DNA of 15,597 bases from a bacterium. GTDB lineage: Bacteria; Electryoneota; Electryoneia; Electryoneales; Electryoneaceae. The stretch's first letter is position 1. Each line of letters opens with the position of its first letter. The notes beneath the pieces are model-generated. The model was not told the origin of the DNA, made no database searches, and saw only the letters and a program-made list of their open reading frames with translations. Of the stretch, positions 7,248 through 14,558 are shown one piece after another. A program made the translations under genes and the position numbers. Where the stretch lies: positions 1 to 15,597 of the forward strand of contig JANQEY010000296.1 in assembly GCA_028278125.1 (NCBI GenBank), written 5' to 3'.

Positions 7248-8635
7248 GCAACCCCCTTAAACTTCGTATGGAAATCTCCAGCCTGCGGGTAGTTAAACGG
7301 TTTTCCTCTTCGCCAGTTTTCCGGTTTTTCCGGATCGAACTGGTGAGCAAGCCTGGCTTTACCGGTAATCTTGGATTTTCCTTCACGGATATAGTAATCA
7401 AACTCTTCCGGCCATTTTTCCATGAGACTCTTAATCGGCATAACTATACTGTCGCCCAGTGGACAAATTGTGTTCCCGAAAATCTCTTCGAAGACACTGA
7501 ATAAAACCTCTTTGACGTCTGGTTGTGGCTGACCTCTTTCGATGTCATGGATAATCCGGTGTACCCAGCCTGTTCCTTCTCTGCATGGTGTACACTGCCC
7601 GCAGCTTTCATGGTGATAGAACTGGGCAAGGACTGAGGAAACTTCCACCAGGCAGGTCTGGTCATCCATCACTATCATACCGCCGGAACCGAGCATACTG
7701 CCGTGTTCAACGATACTTTCATAATCCATGTTGCAAGCGAGGAATTCTTCCGCAGTCATAGCCGGAACAGAACTTCCGCCCGGGATAACCGCCTTGAGGT
7801 TACGGTCTTTCCAGATACCACCGAGATCCTCTTCGAAGAATTTTTTCATCGGGTAGCCCATTGGGACTTCGTAAACACCAGGATTGGTGATATGACCGCA
7901 GCAACTCCAGAGCTTTGTTCCGGTCGATTTTTCCGTTCCCCACTGTCGGTACCAGTCAGCTCCATGCTCCATGATTAGCGGAACCGCTGCAAGTGTTTCC
8001 ACATTATTTACAACAGTCGGGCAGCGGTAAAATCCTTCAACAGCCGGGAATGGCGGCTTAATACGGGGTTCGCCACGTTTACCTTCCATACTGTCGATCA
8101 GCGCAGTTTCTTCACCGCAGATATAGGCACCCGCGCCACGGTGGGTCCACATATGGTGGGTCCAGTCGCTGCCCAGGATATTCTCACCGATGTACCCGGC
8201 TTCCCTCGCCTGGGTTAACGCGGTTTCAACCGTTTTCCAACCCTTAACAAATTCACCGCGGAAATAGACATACGAGATCTCCCCGTGGAACGCATAGGCT
8301 GCTATCAGCATGCCCTCGATCAACTGGTGAGGGGACTTCTCGATAATTTCACGATCCTTGAATGTTCCCGGTTCGGATTCATCGCAGTTGCATAACAGGT
8401 ACTTGGTCTTATCTGTATTCTGGGGGACAAAACTCCATTTCAGTCCCGTCGGGAAACCTGCGCCACCACGACCACGCAATCCTGAATTTTTGACTACTTC
8501 AATAACCTCTTCAGGAGTAATTTTATCCTTCAGGATCTTTTTCCAGACTTCATATCCACCATTTTCCTCGTACACCTTGAGATCGGTGTTTCCGGGAATA
8601 TCCAAGCCTTTGAATACTATCTTTTCTGTCGGCAT
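7226..8635 (-). CDS. nuoF: NADH-quinone oxidoreductase subunit F (NADH- and FMN-binding)
   Basis: Catalytic NADH-oxidising subunit of complex I in the cytoplasmic arm; it binds NADH, FMN and cluster N3. The 469 residues show the FMN/NADH glycine-rich segment GLRGRGGAGFPTGLKW (52-67), the acidic ESEPGTFKDR (86-95), the second glycine motif GAGAYICGEETAL (167-179), and the 4Fe-4S ligands Cys345, Cys348, Cys351 (ESCGQCTPCREGT) with Cys391 (TICPLGD). All key positions are present and length is slightly above E. coli NuoF because of a C-terminal extension of about 30 residues. The ATG has GAGG about 8 nt upstream. It lies 29 nt after nuoE and 65 nt before nuoG. Confidence 0.97.
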   Translation of the reverse strand: MPTEKIVFKGLDIPGNTDLKVYEENGGYEVWKKILKDKITPEEVIEVVKNSGLRGRGGAGFPTGLKWSFVPQNTDKTKYLLCNCDESEPGTFKDREIIEKSPHQLIEGMLIAAYAFHGEISYVYFRGEFVKGWKTVETALTQAREAGYIGENILGSDWTHHMWTHRGAGAYICGEETALIDSMEGKRGEPRIKPPFPAVEGFYRCPTVVNNVETLAAVPLIMEHGADWYRQWGTEKSTGTKLWSCCGHITNPGVYEVPMGYPMKKFFEEDLGGIWKDRNLKAVIPGGSSVPAMTAEEFLACNMDYESIVEHGSMLGSGGMIVMDDQTCLVEVSSVLAQFYHHESCGQCTPCREGTGWVHRIIHDIERGQPQPDVKEVLFSVFEEIFGNTICPLGDSIVMPIKSLMEKWPEEFDYYIREGKSKITGKARLAHQFDPEKPENWRRGKPFNYPQAGDFHTKFKGVAHFSQTK

Positions 8636-8651
8636 CTGGTTTTCCTCAGTT

Positions 8652-8681
8652 GCAACGGCTACCGTTAATTATTGCCGTTGC
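8652..8681 (-). other. GC-rich hairpin spanning the nuoE stop codon
   Basis: GCAACGGC in the last codons of nuoE pairs perfectly with GCCGTTGC in the nuoE-nuoF gap (8 bp) around a 14-nt loop that contains the TAA stop. An alternative smaller stem, AACGG with CCGTT around TAG, overlaps it, so two conformations are possible. It ends about 4 nt before the GAGG of nuoF and may affect nuoF initiation or mRNA processing (inference). Confidence 0.4.
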
Positions 8682-9162
8682 CGGCGGATTTTTTCCATCC
8701 CTCGATAAGTTTATCAACTTCTTCGAGCGTCAGGTCTTCAAAATAATCATCATTTACCTGCATCATCGGCGCGTTACCACAGGCGCCAAGACACTCAACA
8801 CGGTGCAGGCAAAAGAGACCGTCTTCAGTGATCTCATTCTCCTTGATTCCGTGTTTCTTCACCAGGTGCTCAATCAGCTCTTCACTGCCCCGCAGGTTGC
8901 AGGCAATATTATGGCATACCTGGATATGATACTTTCCAACAGGTTTCTTTGGAAAATAGGTGTAAAAAGTCAGGGCTTCGTAAACATGAATTTTCGGCAC
9001 ATTGATCAATTCAGCAACGTGCTCCGCACCATCATCACCGACCCAACCTCTCTCCTCCATTACTATATGTAATGCAGGCAAGATTGCCGACATCGGATCA
9101 GGATAGTGAGTCAATGCTTCCTTAACCCGTTCCTGATTCTCATTCGAGAGCTGGAAAGCCAT
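8665..9162 (-). CDS. nuoE: NADH-quinone oxidoreductase subunit E (2Fe-2S)
   Basis: Thioredoxin-like 2Fe-2S subunit (24 kDa homologue, cluster N1a) next to NuoF in the NADH module; 165 residues, normal length. Ligands are Cys83 and Cys88 (VCHNIACNLRG) and Cys124 and Cys128 (VECLGACGNAPMM), the standard pattern of the family. An N-terminal helical bundle with ILPALHIVMEERGW precedes it. The ATG has AAGGAG 9 nt upstream, formed together with the TAA stop of nuoD (12-nt gap). The stop codon lies inside a hairpin before nuoF. Confidence 0.96.
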   Translation of the reverse strand: MAFQLSNENQERVKEALTHYPDPMSAILPALHIVMEERGWVGDDGAEHVAELINVPKIHVYEALTFYTYFPKKPVGKYHIQVCHNIACNLRGSEELIEHLVKKHGIKENEITEDGLFCLHRVECLGACGNAPMMQVNDDYFEDLTLEEVDKLIEGWKKSAGNGNN

Positions 9163-9174
9163 TCGAAAAACTCC

Positions 9175-10386
9175 TTACCGTTCCAGCTCGCCGGCAATGG
9201 CGTTAACGCTGGAAATGTGCAGGACTGCATCAGCAATCAGATGCCCCCGCAATAACTCTTCTATCGATTGGTAATAATACAGGCAAGGTGACCTGAAATG
9301 CAGCCTGTATGGATTTGAACCACCATCTGACACACAATAAAAACCTAGTTCACCGTTCGGTGATTCAATCGCAGAATAAATTTCACCCTTGGGAGGAAGA
9401 ATTCCATGCATGATAATCTTGAAGTGATAAATCATCGCTTCCATGTTGGAATAGACGTCTTTTTTCTCCGGCAGGAAAACCTCAGGAATATCTGCGTGCC
9501 AGGGACCGTCAGGAAGATTATTAACAGCCTGCTCGATAATCTTCAGGCTTTCTTCCATCTCTATCATTCGTATCATGTAACGGTCATAAACATCACCGGT
9601 AGTTCCGAGCGGCACCTTAAAGTCAAAATCTTCATAGCTCAAATAAGGCTCGTTTTTACGCAGGTCATAATCAACACCCGCTGCACGAAGATTGGGACCG
9701 GAGAAACCGTATTCCAATGCCCTTTCACCTGAAATCGGGCAGATGTCACGGCATCTTTCAATGAAGATCCTGTTCCGTGTCATCAATGAATGGAACTCCT
9801 TCAATACCTTGGGAATCGGCTTAATCCATTCGAGAACGTCTTCTTTAAATTCTGGATACAGAGGACGTTCCAGTCCACCAATCCGGCCGAAGTTGGTGGT
9901 AATACGACCACCACACATCTTTTCAGTGATTTTATATGCTTCTTCTCGGTGCTCGTAAAAATACAGGAACCCGGTATATGCTCCAGCGTCGACACCCAAG
10001 ATACCATTGCAGACCAGATGATCCATGATCCTGTTCATTTCACACATGATCACCCGGACATATTGAACAAGCTTCGGAACTTCGATTCCCAGGAGTTTTT
10101 CCGCTGCCAGGCACCATCCCGTGTTATTTACCAGGGATGACACATAGTTCATCCTGTCGGTAATAGTGAGAACCTGGTTATAATTATACCGTTCGGAAAG
10201 TTTTTCGAAACTGCGGTGGCAATACCCGATATGCGCTTCGATATCTATAATCCGTTCACCGTCAAGTTTTATTCGGTTATCAAAGATACCATGCATCGCA
10301 GGGTGTGACGGTCCCAAGTTCAGGTCCCAAAGCTCGTCATCACGAAAATCTTCGTATATGGCACGTTCCACTACCTGATTAAGCAT
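9175..10386 (-). CDS. nuoD: NADH-quinone oxidoreductase subunit D
   Basis: 49 kDa-type subunit that lines the quinone pocket of complex I, related to the large subunit of NiFe hydrogenases; 403 residues. The pocket residues are visible: His28 and His32 in GPSHPAMHGI and Tyr81 in TDRMNYVSS, with the same spacing (49 residues) as the known His38/Tyr87 pair of the Thermus protein. GYCHRSFEKLSE (54-65) and MCEMNRIMDHL are also typical. It is a separate gene, not fused to nuoC as in E. coli. The ATG overlaps the end of nuoC by 8 nt (ATGCTTAA), with GGGAGG 6 nt upstream. No hydrogenase-type nickel cysteines are present, so this is a true NuoD. Confidence 0.97.
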   Translation of the reverse strand: MLNQVVERAIYEDFRDDELWDLNLGPSHPAMHGIFDNRIKLDGERIIDIEAHIGYCHRSFEKLSERYNYNQVLTITDRMNYVSSLVNNTGWCLAAEKLLGIEVPKLVQYVRVIMCEMNRIMDHLVCNGILGVDAGAYTGFLYFYEHREEAYKITEKMCGGRITTNFGRIGGLERPLYPEFKEDVLEWIKPIPKVLKEFHSLMTRNRIFIERCRDICPISGERALEYGFSGPNLRAAGVDYDLRKNEPYLSYEDFDFKVPLGTTGDVYDRYMIRMIEMEESLKIIEQAVNNLPDGPWHADIPEVFLPEKKDVYSNMEAMIYHFKIIMHGILPPKGEIYSAIESPNGELGFYCVSDGGSNPYRLHFRSPCLYYYQSIEELLRGHLIADAVLHISSVNAIAGELER

Positions 10387-11008
10387 CCTTCGCCTCCCTG
10401 CTTATCGGTTCACGTTTCTGTTCTTGAGGAGTGCGTGGCAGAAGCTGATCAAGCGGTTTCGGACGAGTTTCTTTCGTGATCGCAGATTCCTGGCGCTTGT
10501 TTGAAATGATAGTTCCGCGAGGGAAACTTCCACGATGGGTTCCCTTGACGGGGAAGTCTTTCCTTAACGGATAACCTTCAAAATCATCGGGATTCAGGAT
10601 GCGGGTCATCCTTGGATTGCCATCGAACTTGATTCCAAAGAGATCATAAACTTCGCGTTCCGACCACTTGGAACCGATATAGATATCATGCAAAGTAGGA
10701 ATTGACGGTTTTTCACCACCGATGCGGGTTTTGATCCTCACCTTGATATTATGCTTATGTGAGCGCAGATGCACGACAATTTCAAATCGCTCTTCCACCG
10801 GCTTCACATAATCAACAGCGGTAATATCGATAAAATGATTAAACTCCCATTCAGCGTCTTCCTTCAACCATTTGCATAAATCCGTATAGATCGAAGTCTC
10901 AATTGAAACTACGGGCATACCGTAGTCAATTATCGCTGTTAATACCTTGTCACCAAATTTATCCTTGATGGCAGCAAGGAGTTTTTCATGCAGTTGCTCC
11001 TTACTCAT
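10379..11008 (-). CDS. nuoC: NADH-quinone oxidoreductase subunit C
   Basis: 30 kDa-type peripheral subunit without cofactors that braces NuoD and NuoB; 209 residues. The family signature [20 protein letters not shown] (113-132) and [14 protein letters not shown] (141-154) are clear. The C-terminal 50 residues (about 160-209) are basic and polar, rich in Lys, Arg and Pro, as often seen at the end of NuoC. The ATG overlaps the nuoB stop in an ATGA, with GGAG 8 nt upstream; the stop overlaps nuoD by 8 nt. Translation of B, C and D is therefore probably coupled. Confidence 0.96.
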   Translation of the reverse strand: MSKEQLHEKLLAAIKDKFGDKVLTAIIDYGMPVVSIETSIYTDLCKWLKEDAEWEFNHFIDITAVDYVKPVEERFEIVVHLRSHKHNIKVRIKTRIGGEKPSIPTLHDIYIGSKWSEREVYDLFGIKFDGNPRMTRILNPDDFEGYPLRKDFPVKGTHRGSFPRGTIISNKRQESAITKETRPKPLDQLLPRTPQEQKREPISREAKDA

Positions 11009-11484
11009 CCTCTTGGCTCCAGGTCGTTATTTTGAATTTTTTCCTGCAGTTTCAAATATGAAAGCATCAGTGTTTCCGGTCTTGGGGGGCATCCGGGAAC
11101 ATATACATCCACCGGGAACATGGTATCGATTCCCTGGACGACACTGTAGGTATCAAACATTCCACCACTACTGGCACAGGCTCCCATACTGATTACATAC
11201 CTCGGATCAGCCATCTGGTCGTAAATTCGTTTGAGGACGGGTGCCATCTTAATGCTGATTGTACCGATGACGATCAACAGGTCAGCCTGGCGAGGGCTGA
11301 AACTGGGACGTTCCCATCCGAATCTGCCCTGGTCATAGTGCGAAGCCATTGTTGACATGTACTCGATACCGCAGCATGCAGTAGCATAAGGCATAGGCCA
11401 GGCACTGTATTTCCGTCCCCACGCGACTAGTGCATCAAGTGAAGTAGTAATAGCCTCACCACCCGGCCATTTCATCAATCCCAT
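11005..11484 (-). CDS. nuoB: NADH-quinone oxidoreductase subunit B (cluster N2)
   Basis: PSST-type subunit carrying the terminal 4Fe-4S cluster N2 that gives electrons to quinone; 159 residues. Ligands are the tandem Cys37-Cys38 ([11 protein letters not shown]), Cys103 (MGACASSGG) and Cys132 ([10 protein letters not shown]), exactly the NuoB pattern, which separates it from hydrogenase small subunits. The ATG lies inside nuoA (10-nt overlap) with AAAGGAG 6 nt upstream; a second ATG three codons in (MGLM) is a less well-placed alternative. The stop overlaps nuoC by 4 nt. Confidence 0.97.
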   Translation of the reverse strand: MGLMKWPGGEAITTSLDALVAWGRKYSAWPMPYATACCGIEYMSTMASHYDQGRFGWERPSFSPRQADLLIVIGTISIKMAPVLKRIYDQMADPRYVISMGACASSGGMFDTYSVVQGIDTMFPVDVYVPGCPPRPETLMLSYLKLQEKIQNNDLEPRG

Positions 11485-11834
11485 TCAAGGGCTCCTTTCT
11501 TCCACTCGTACAACAGCCCGACAGTAAGAATCACCAGGAATATCCCCATTGTTACAAATCCGAACATTCCCAGTTCACGAAAATTCACTGCCCATGGATA
11601 CATGAACACAACCTCGAGATCAAACAGTACAAATAGGACAGCGACAAGGTAAAATTTGACGGAAAATCTTTTCCGCGAATCACCCTTGTAGTCGATCCCA
11701 CATTCATACGTGTCGTGCTTAATCGGGTCGTGCCGTTTAGGACCTAAGAGGTGAGTAACCAACAAGGCAAAACCGGCAAAACCTCCAACGACGATAAAGG
11801 TAAATACAACCGGCAGGAAATCCCCTGGCATCAT
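11475..11834 (-). CDS. nuoA: NADH-quinone oxidoreductase subunit A
   Basis: First gene of the complex I operon; ND3-type membrane subunit with three helices, 119 residues. The mobile loop with [20 protein letters not shown] (44-63, Cys45) and the helix [12 protein letters not shown] (Asp73, Glu75) are the diagnostic elements. The gene begins ATGATG, with GAGG 7 nt before the first ATG. It follows a 409-nt gap without genes, so a promoter for the nuo operon is expected upstream, and it overlaps nuoB by 10 nt. Confidence 0.96.
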   Translation of the reverse strand: MMPGDFLPVVFTFIVVGGFAGFALLVTHLLGPKRHDPIKHDTYECGIDYKGDSRKRFSVKFYLVAVLFVLFDLEVVFMYPWAVNFRELGMFGFVTMGIFLVILTVGLLYEWKKGALEWD

Positions 11835-11868
11835 ACCAAGACCTCATCAATTCTGCTTTATATGTGAC

Positions 11869-11886
11869 TATTCCTTAGAAGGAATA
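11869..11886. promoter_or_regulatory. perfect dyad upstream of nuoA (operator or leader hairpin candidate)
   Basis: TATTCCTT and AAGGAATA are perfect inverted repeats of 8 bp separated by 2 nt, 35 nt upstream of the nuoA start. As RNA the stem would use a 4- to 6-nt loop. As DNA the near-continuous palindrome is the size of a repressor or activator site. No regulator can be named from sequence. Confidence 0.35.
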
Positions 11887-11902
11887 TTTCTAACTGATTT
11901 AT

Positions 11903-12008
11903 AATGACCGACATTCCAAACAGATTAATTTGTTATAAACATCACAAGGATTAATGTCGGCTAATCACCACGACTTAAGTTATAAAAATAATCGGTTTCT
12001 AATGACCG
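11903..12008. repeat. repeated octamers AATGACCG and AATGTCGG upstream of nuoA
   Basis: On the plus strand AATGACCG occurs at 11903-11910 and 12001-12008, and AATGTCGG occurs at 11953-11960 with its reverse complement CCGACATT at 11908-11915. The last two form an 8-bp inverted repeat with a 37-nt spacer. The first copy merges with CCGACATT into AATGACCGACATT. The three locations are spaced by roughly 45-50 nt. They may be half-sites for a DNA-binding regulator of nuo; chance in AT-rich DNA cannot be excluded. Confidence 0.3.
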
Positions 12009-12033
12009 CTAATATAGACTTCTCACCCGAATA

Positions 12034-12060
12034 AAACAATGCTCATTTTTCTCATTGCTC
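12034..12060 (-). terminator. weak hairpin with U-rich end in the rnfB-nuoA gap
   Basis: In the minus-strand transcript GAGCAATG pairs with CATTGTTT (8 bp, two G-U) around an 11-nt A-rich loop, and the end runs into TTTTATT. This is the nearest thing to an intrinsic terminator downstream of rnfB, but the stem is weak and it lies nearly 190 nt after the stop codon. Confidence 0.2.
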
Positions 12061-12220
12061 AGCACAACATTCAGAGTTTATTAAGGTTCCTCTACAACTT
12101 TTATTATTTGTATTAACGGCATTTAGTTATCAGCAACCTGGATAATTTATAAATATTTGCCTTTAATATTAAGAGACTACTTAGTGCGAACTATCACAAG
12201 AATATCGGAACTATTGCCTG

Positions 12221-12245
12221 AAATCGAATATTATACCATCGATTT
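12221..12245 (-). terminator. inverted repeat at the rnfB stop codon, possible weak terminator
   Basis: AAATCGA and TCGATTT pair over 7 bp around an 11-nt loop, starting in the rnfB TAA stop codon. The stem is AT-rich and is followed by only a short T stretch, so termination would be weak. The loop contains TATAAT, which is probably incidental. Confidence 0.25.
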
Positions 12246-13227
12246 ACGATTCTTTCGAACCCGAACTTTCGGCATCAGCGGGTTTATCTTCAACCTTTGC
12301 TGCAGGCTTCTCGCCTATTTCAGGTTCAGCATTCTCTACTTTTGCAGCAACAGGTTTATCAGTTTTCTCAACTGCAGCTTTTTCTTTAGGTTTTTTCTCA
12401 GGCTTTGGTGGTGCCGGTCTCTTGAGTTTATCTACCAGCGAGTGTGCAGTGCACTTGTAAACCGCTGCGACAGGAGCATCATCTATCGAATAATCAAATA
12501 CCGGAAGATTCAGTTCGTTCATTGTAATCATTCCGGATGGAGTAGTCTTTGGATTAGCACAAAGTGTACATCCATGGCAACCCGCACTGCAAACATTGCG
12601 AACATTCTTTCCTTTTTCAGGATTAACACAGGCGATATATATTTCAGCCTTCCTGGGAATTAAATCCATGATACCACGCGGACATGCATCAACACATTTA
12701 CCGCATCCTGTACAGACATCCTCGATCACTTTTGGCAGCAGGTCATCACCCATGTACATTGCGTTAAACGGGCAGGCGTCAACACAATCGGCAAAACCAA
12801 GGCAACCATAATTGCAGGCTTTGTGGCCTCCACCCACCAGTGCAGCAGCATTACAGGATTCAACACCTTCGTAATCGAACCGGTTTTCGCAATGATCCGG
12901 TGATCCCTGGCAGCGGACAACAGCCAACAAATCCTCTGCAGCCTCCGCTTCAACACCCATGATCCCGGCGACTTTTTCGACAACATCGGATGAAGCAACG
13001 GGACAAGCTGTCGCAGTCAGTTCACCATTAACAACAGCGATTGCCATTTGGCGACATCCTGCCAAACCACAGGCACCACAGTTAGCGCCCGGAAGCTCTT
13101 CATCAATCTCTTCAACACGTGGATCTACATAGACGTAGAAGACTTTAGACGCAAAGGCGAGTCCTCCACCGAACAGAAGCCCTAATCCCCCTACCGAGAC
13201 AATCGCTCCAAGAATGCTGAGGTCCAC
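12244..13227 (-). CDS. rnfB: Rnf electron-transport complex subunit RnfB (multi-cluster ferredoxin)
   Basis: Entry subunit for ferredoxin electrons in Rnf. The 327 residues start with a membrane anchor (about 5-30). A 4Fe-4S domain with Cys50, Cys53, Cys58, Cys75 (NCGACGLAGC) follows, then further cysteines at 106, 113 and 125, and two ferredoxin motifs: Cys138, 142, 148, 152 and Cys172, 175, 178, 182 (CTGCGKCVDACP). A third region has Cys200, 213, 217, 220, 223 (CSAGCHGCTLC), but the usual fourth cysteine followed by proline is replaced (ANPKT). Residues 265-327 form a Pro/Lys/Ala/Glu-rich, low-complexity tail. The start is GTG, supported by GAGGAG upstream; the ATG-free N-terminus matches the family anchor. 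It is the last rnf gene, 81 nt after rnfA. Confidence 0.95.
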   Translation of the reverse strand: MDLSILGAIVSVGGLGLLFGGGLAFASKVFYVYVDPRVEEIDEELPGANCGACGLAGCRQMAIAVVNGELTATACPVASSDVVEKVAGIMGVEAEAAEDLLAVVRCQGSPDHCENRFDYEGVESCNAAALVGGGHKACNYGCLGFADCVDACPFNAMYMGDDLLPKVIEDVCTGCGKCVDACPRGIMDLIPRKAEIYIACVNPEKGKNVRNVCSAGCHGCTLCANPKTTPSGMITMNELNLPVFDYSIDDAPVAAVYKCTAHSLVDKLKRPAPPKPEKKPKEKAAVEKTDKPVAAKVENAEPEIGEKPAAKVEDKPADAESSGSKES

Positions 13228-13250
13228 AACTAACTCCTCTTATTTCGTAA

Positions 13251-13283
13251 TTGCTGAATTGATTTTATTAACCTCTTCAGCAA
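13251..13283 (-). other. hairpin in the rnfA-rnfB spacer
   Basis: TTGCTGAA and TTCAGCAA form a perfect 8-bp stem around a 17-nt loop in the 81-nt gap. The structure ends about 13 nt upstream of the AGGAG that serves the GTG start of rnfB. It could stabilise or separate the upstream message or modulate rnfB translation; the large loop makes it only moderately strong. Confidence 0.4.
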
Positions 13284-13308
13284 GTAATTCTCAAATATGT
13301 TTAATCCT

Positions 13309-13914
13309 CTACCCTACACTCAAACCACTGAAACCAAGAAACGCGATAGACATCAATCCCGCCATGATAAAAGCAATGGGGATTCCCTGGAGTGGTTTGG
13401 GAATGTCTGCAAGTTCCAGTTTTTCACGGATTCCCGCCATCAGGATAAGGGCAAGCGAAAAACCAATACCTGCTGCGATTCCATTAACGATGGATTCGAG
13501 CAGGTTATACTTTTCGTCTATATTCAGAACTGCTACACCAAGAACAGCACAGTTAGTAGTAATCAACGGAAGGAAAATTCCTAGCGCGCTGTACAGGGTT
13601 GGCGCAAGTTTCTGGATCATCATCTCAACCAACTGTACCAGGCTGGCGATCACCAGGATAAACGCGATGGTGCGTAAATAAGTCAGGTCAACTCCCCAGA
13701 AATTGGTTTCCGGGTGAAGCAGGTAGCGGTAGATCAACCAAGTCGCAAAACCTGCCAGGGTCATGACAAAGATTACTGCCATGCCCATCCCAATCGCGCT
13801 GTCCAGTTTTTTCGATACTCCGATATACGGACAAATTCCCAGGAACCTTGCCAGGACATAGTTGTTTATCAGGATAGATCCAACAGCTATTACGAAGAGA
13901 TTACCGAAATCCAT
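13309..13914 (-). CDS. rnfA: Rnf electron-transport complex subunit RnfA
   Basis: Integral membrane subunit, homologous to NqrE and to its partner RnfE; 201 residues, six membrane helices. With RnfE it holds a 2Fe-2S cluster buried in the membrane; the expected ligands Cys28 ([11 protein letters not shown]) and Cys122 ([11 protein letters not shown]) are present, in the two inverted halves typical of the family. The N-terminus [20 protein letters not shown] is characteristic of RnfA. The ATG lies 2 nt after the rnfE stop, so the two are probably translated together. Length and motifs are normal. Confidence 0.96.
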   Translation of the reverse strand: MDFGNLFVIAVGSILINNYVLARFLGICPYIGVSKKLDSAIGMGMAVIFVMTLAGFATWLIYRYLLHPETNFWGVDLTYLRTIAFILVIASLVQLVEMMIQKLAPTLYSALGIFLPLITTNCAVLGVAVLNIDEKYNLLESIVNGIAAGIGFSLALILMAGIREKLELADIPKPLQGIPIAFIMAGLMSIAFLGFSGLSVG

Positions 13915-13916
13915 TA

Positions 13917-14558
13917 TTATTTCCCTCCTTCAATAGCGCGTTGAATTGAATTTTTCTTTTCTTTTGCTGCCTGGCGTTCATCAAACCAGTTAAACAATGC
14001 CAACCAGCCACCCATCGTGATAAATGCACCAGGTGCAAGCATCATCAGCAGAACCGGTTCAAATCCATCGGGAATGACCTGGATTTCAAGCCATGTTCCG
14101 TTACCCAGGATTTCACGGACAGACGCGATCGCTACCAGGGCAAGGGTAAATCCAATCCCCATTACAATAGCGTCAATTATCGAAGCAAATGGAGCTTGTT
14201 TGCTGGCAAATGCTTCAGCCCTGCCAAGGATTACACAATTAACCACAATCAGCGGAACGAAAATACCAAGGCTCTCGAATAACGCCGGTGAATATGCCGC
14301 CATAACCATTTCAACAACGGTAACAAATGTTGCAATGACCACTATAAATATCGGGATACGGATTTTTGCCGGAACACCCTTCCGGATAAAGCTGACCAGC
14401 AGGTTACTCATAAAGAGTACAAAGATTACAGATACACCCATACCGATCGCGTTATTAACCGAAGAACTGACAGCCAGCGCCGGGCATAATCCAAGGGCAA
14501 GCCGGAGTACCGGGTTCTCTGTGTATATGCCTCTCGTTAGTTCTTTACCGAGGTTCAT
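13917..14558 (-). CDS. rnfE: Rnf electron-transport complex subunit RnfE
   Basis: Membrane subunit homologous to NqrD and paralogous to RnfA; 213 residues with six helices. Cluster ligands Cys25 ([12 protein letters not shown]) and Cys108 ([14 protein letters not shown]) are present. The GRAEAFA segment and the N-terminal [14 protein letters not shown] mark it as RnfE rather than RnfA. A basic, charged tail (about 193-213) is cytoplasmic by prediction. The ATG overlaps the rnfG stop in an ATGA, with a strong GGAGGTGA placed inside the end of rnfG. rnfA follows after 2 nt. Confidence 0.96.
   Translation of the reverse strand: MNLGKELTRGIYTENPVLRLALGLCPALAVSSSVNNAIGMGVSVIFVLFMSNLLVSFIRKGVPAKIRIPIFIVVIATFVTVVEMVMAAYSPALFESLGIFVPLIVVNCVILGRAEAFASKQAPFASIIDAIVMGIGFTLALVAIASVREILGNGTWLEIQVIPDGFEPVLLMMLAPGAFITMGGWLALFNWFDERQAAKEKKNSIQRAIEGGK

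Larger units (their letters stand above)
11835..12243. promoter_or_regulatory. 409-nt AT-rich gap between rnfB and nuoA; probable nuo control region
   Basis: No coding frame is credible here on either strand. The stretch is visibly more AT-rich than its flanks. Seen in it: an inverted repeat at the rnfB end (12221-12245), a weak hairpin (12034-12060), repeated octamers AATGACCG and AATGTCGG (11903-11915, 11953-11960, 12001-12008), and a dyad (11869-11886) close to nuoA. Several TATAAA/TATAAT-like hexamers occur, but none has a convincing -35 box at the right distance, so I name no promoter. As the only long gap between the rnf and nuo genes, it is the likely site of rnf transcription end and nuo transcription start (inference). 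Confidence 0.5.

Noticed and set aside
9175..11484. NuoB, NuoC and NuoD as part of a membrane-bound NiFe hydrogenase
   Set aside because: NuoD lacks the CxxC nickel ligands, and the full nuoE-N set with quinone-pocket residues follows.
12230..12235. Perfect TATAAT hexamer on the minus strand just after rnfB
   Set aside because: It lies in the loop of an inverted repeat, about 400 nt from nuoA, and no adequate -35 element is visible; AT-rich DNA gives such matches by chance.
12157..12663. Plus-strand open frame of 168 codons starting in the rnfB-nuoA gap
   Set aside because: Most of it is antisense to rnfB. The product is rich in Phe, Arg, Cys and Ser as expected from an antisense reading, and no good ribosome-binding site precedes it.
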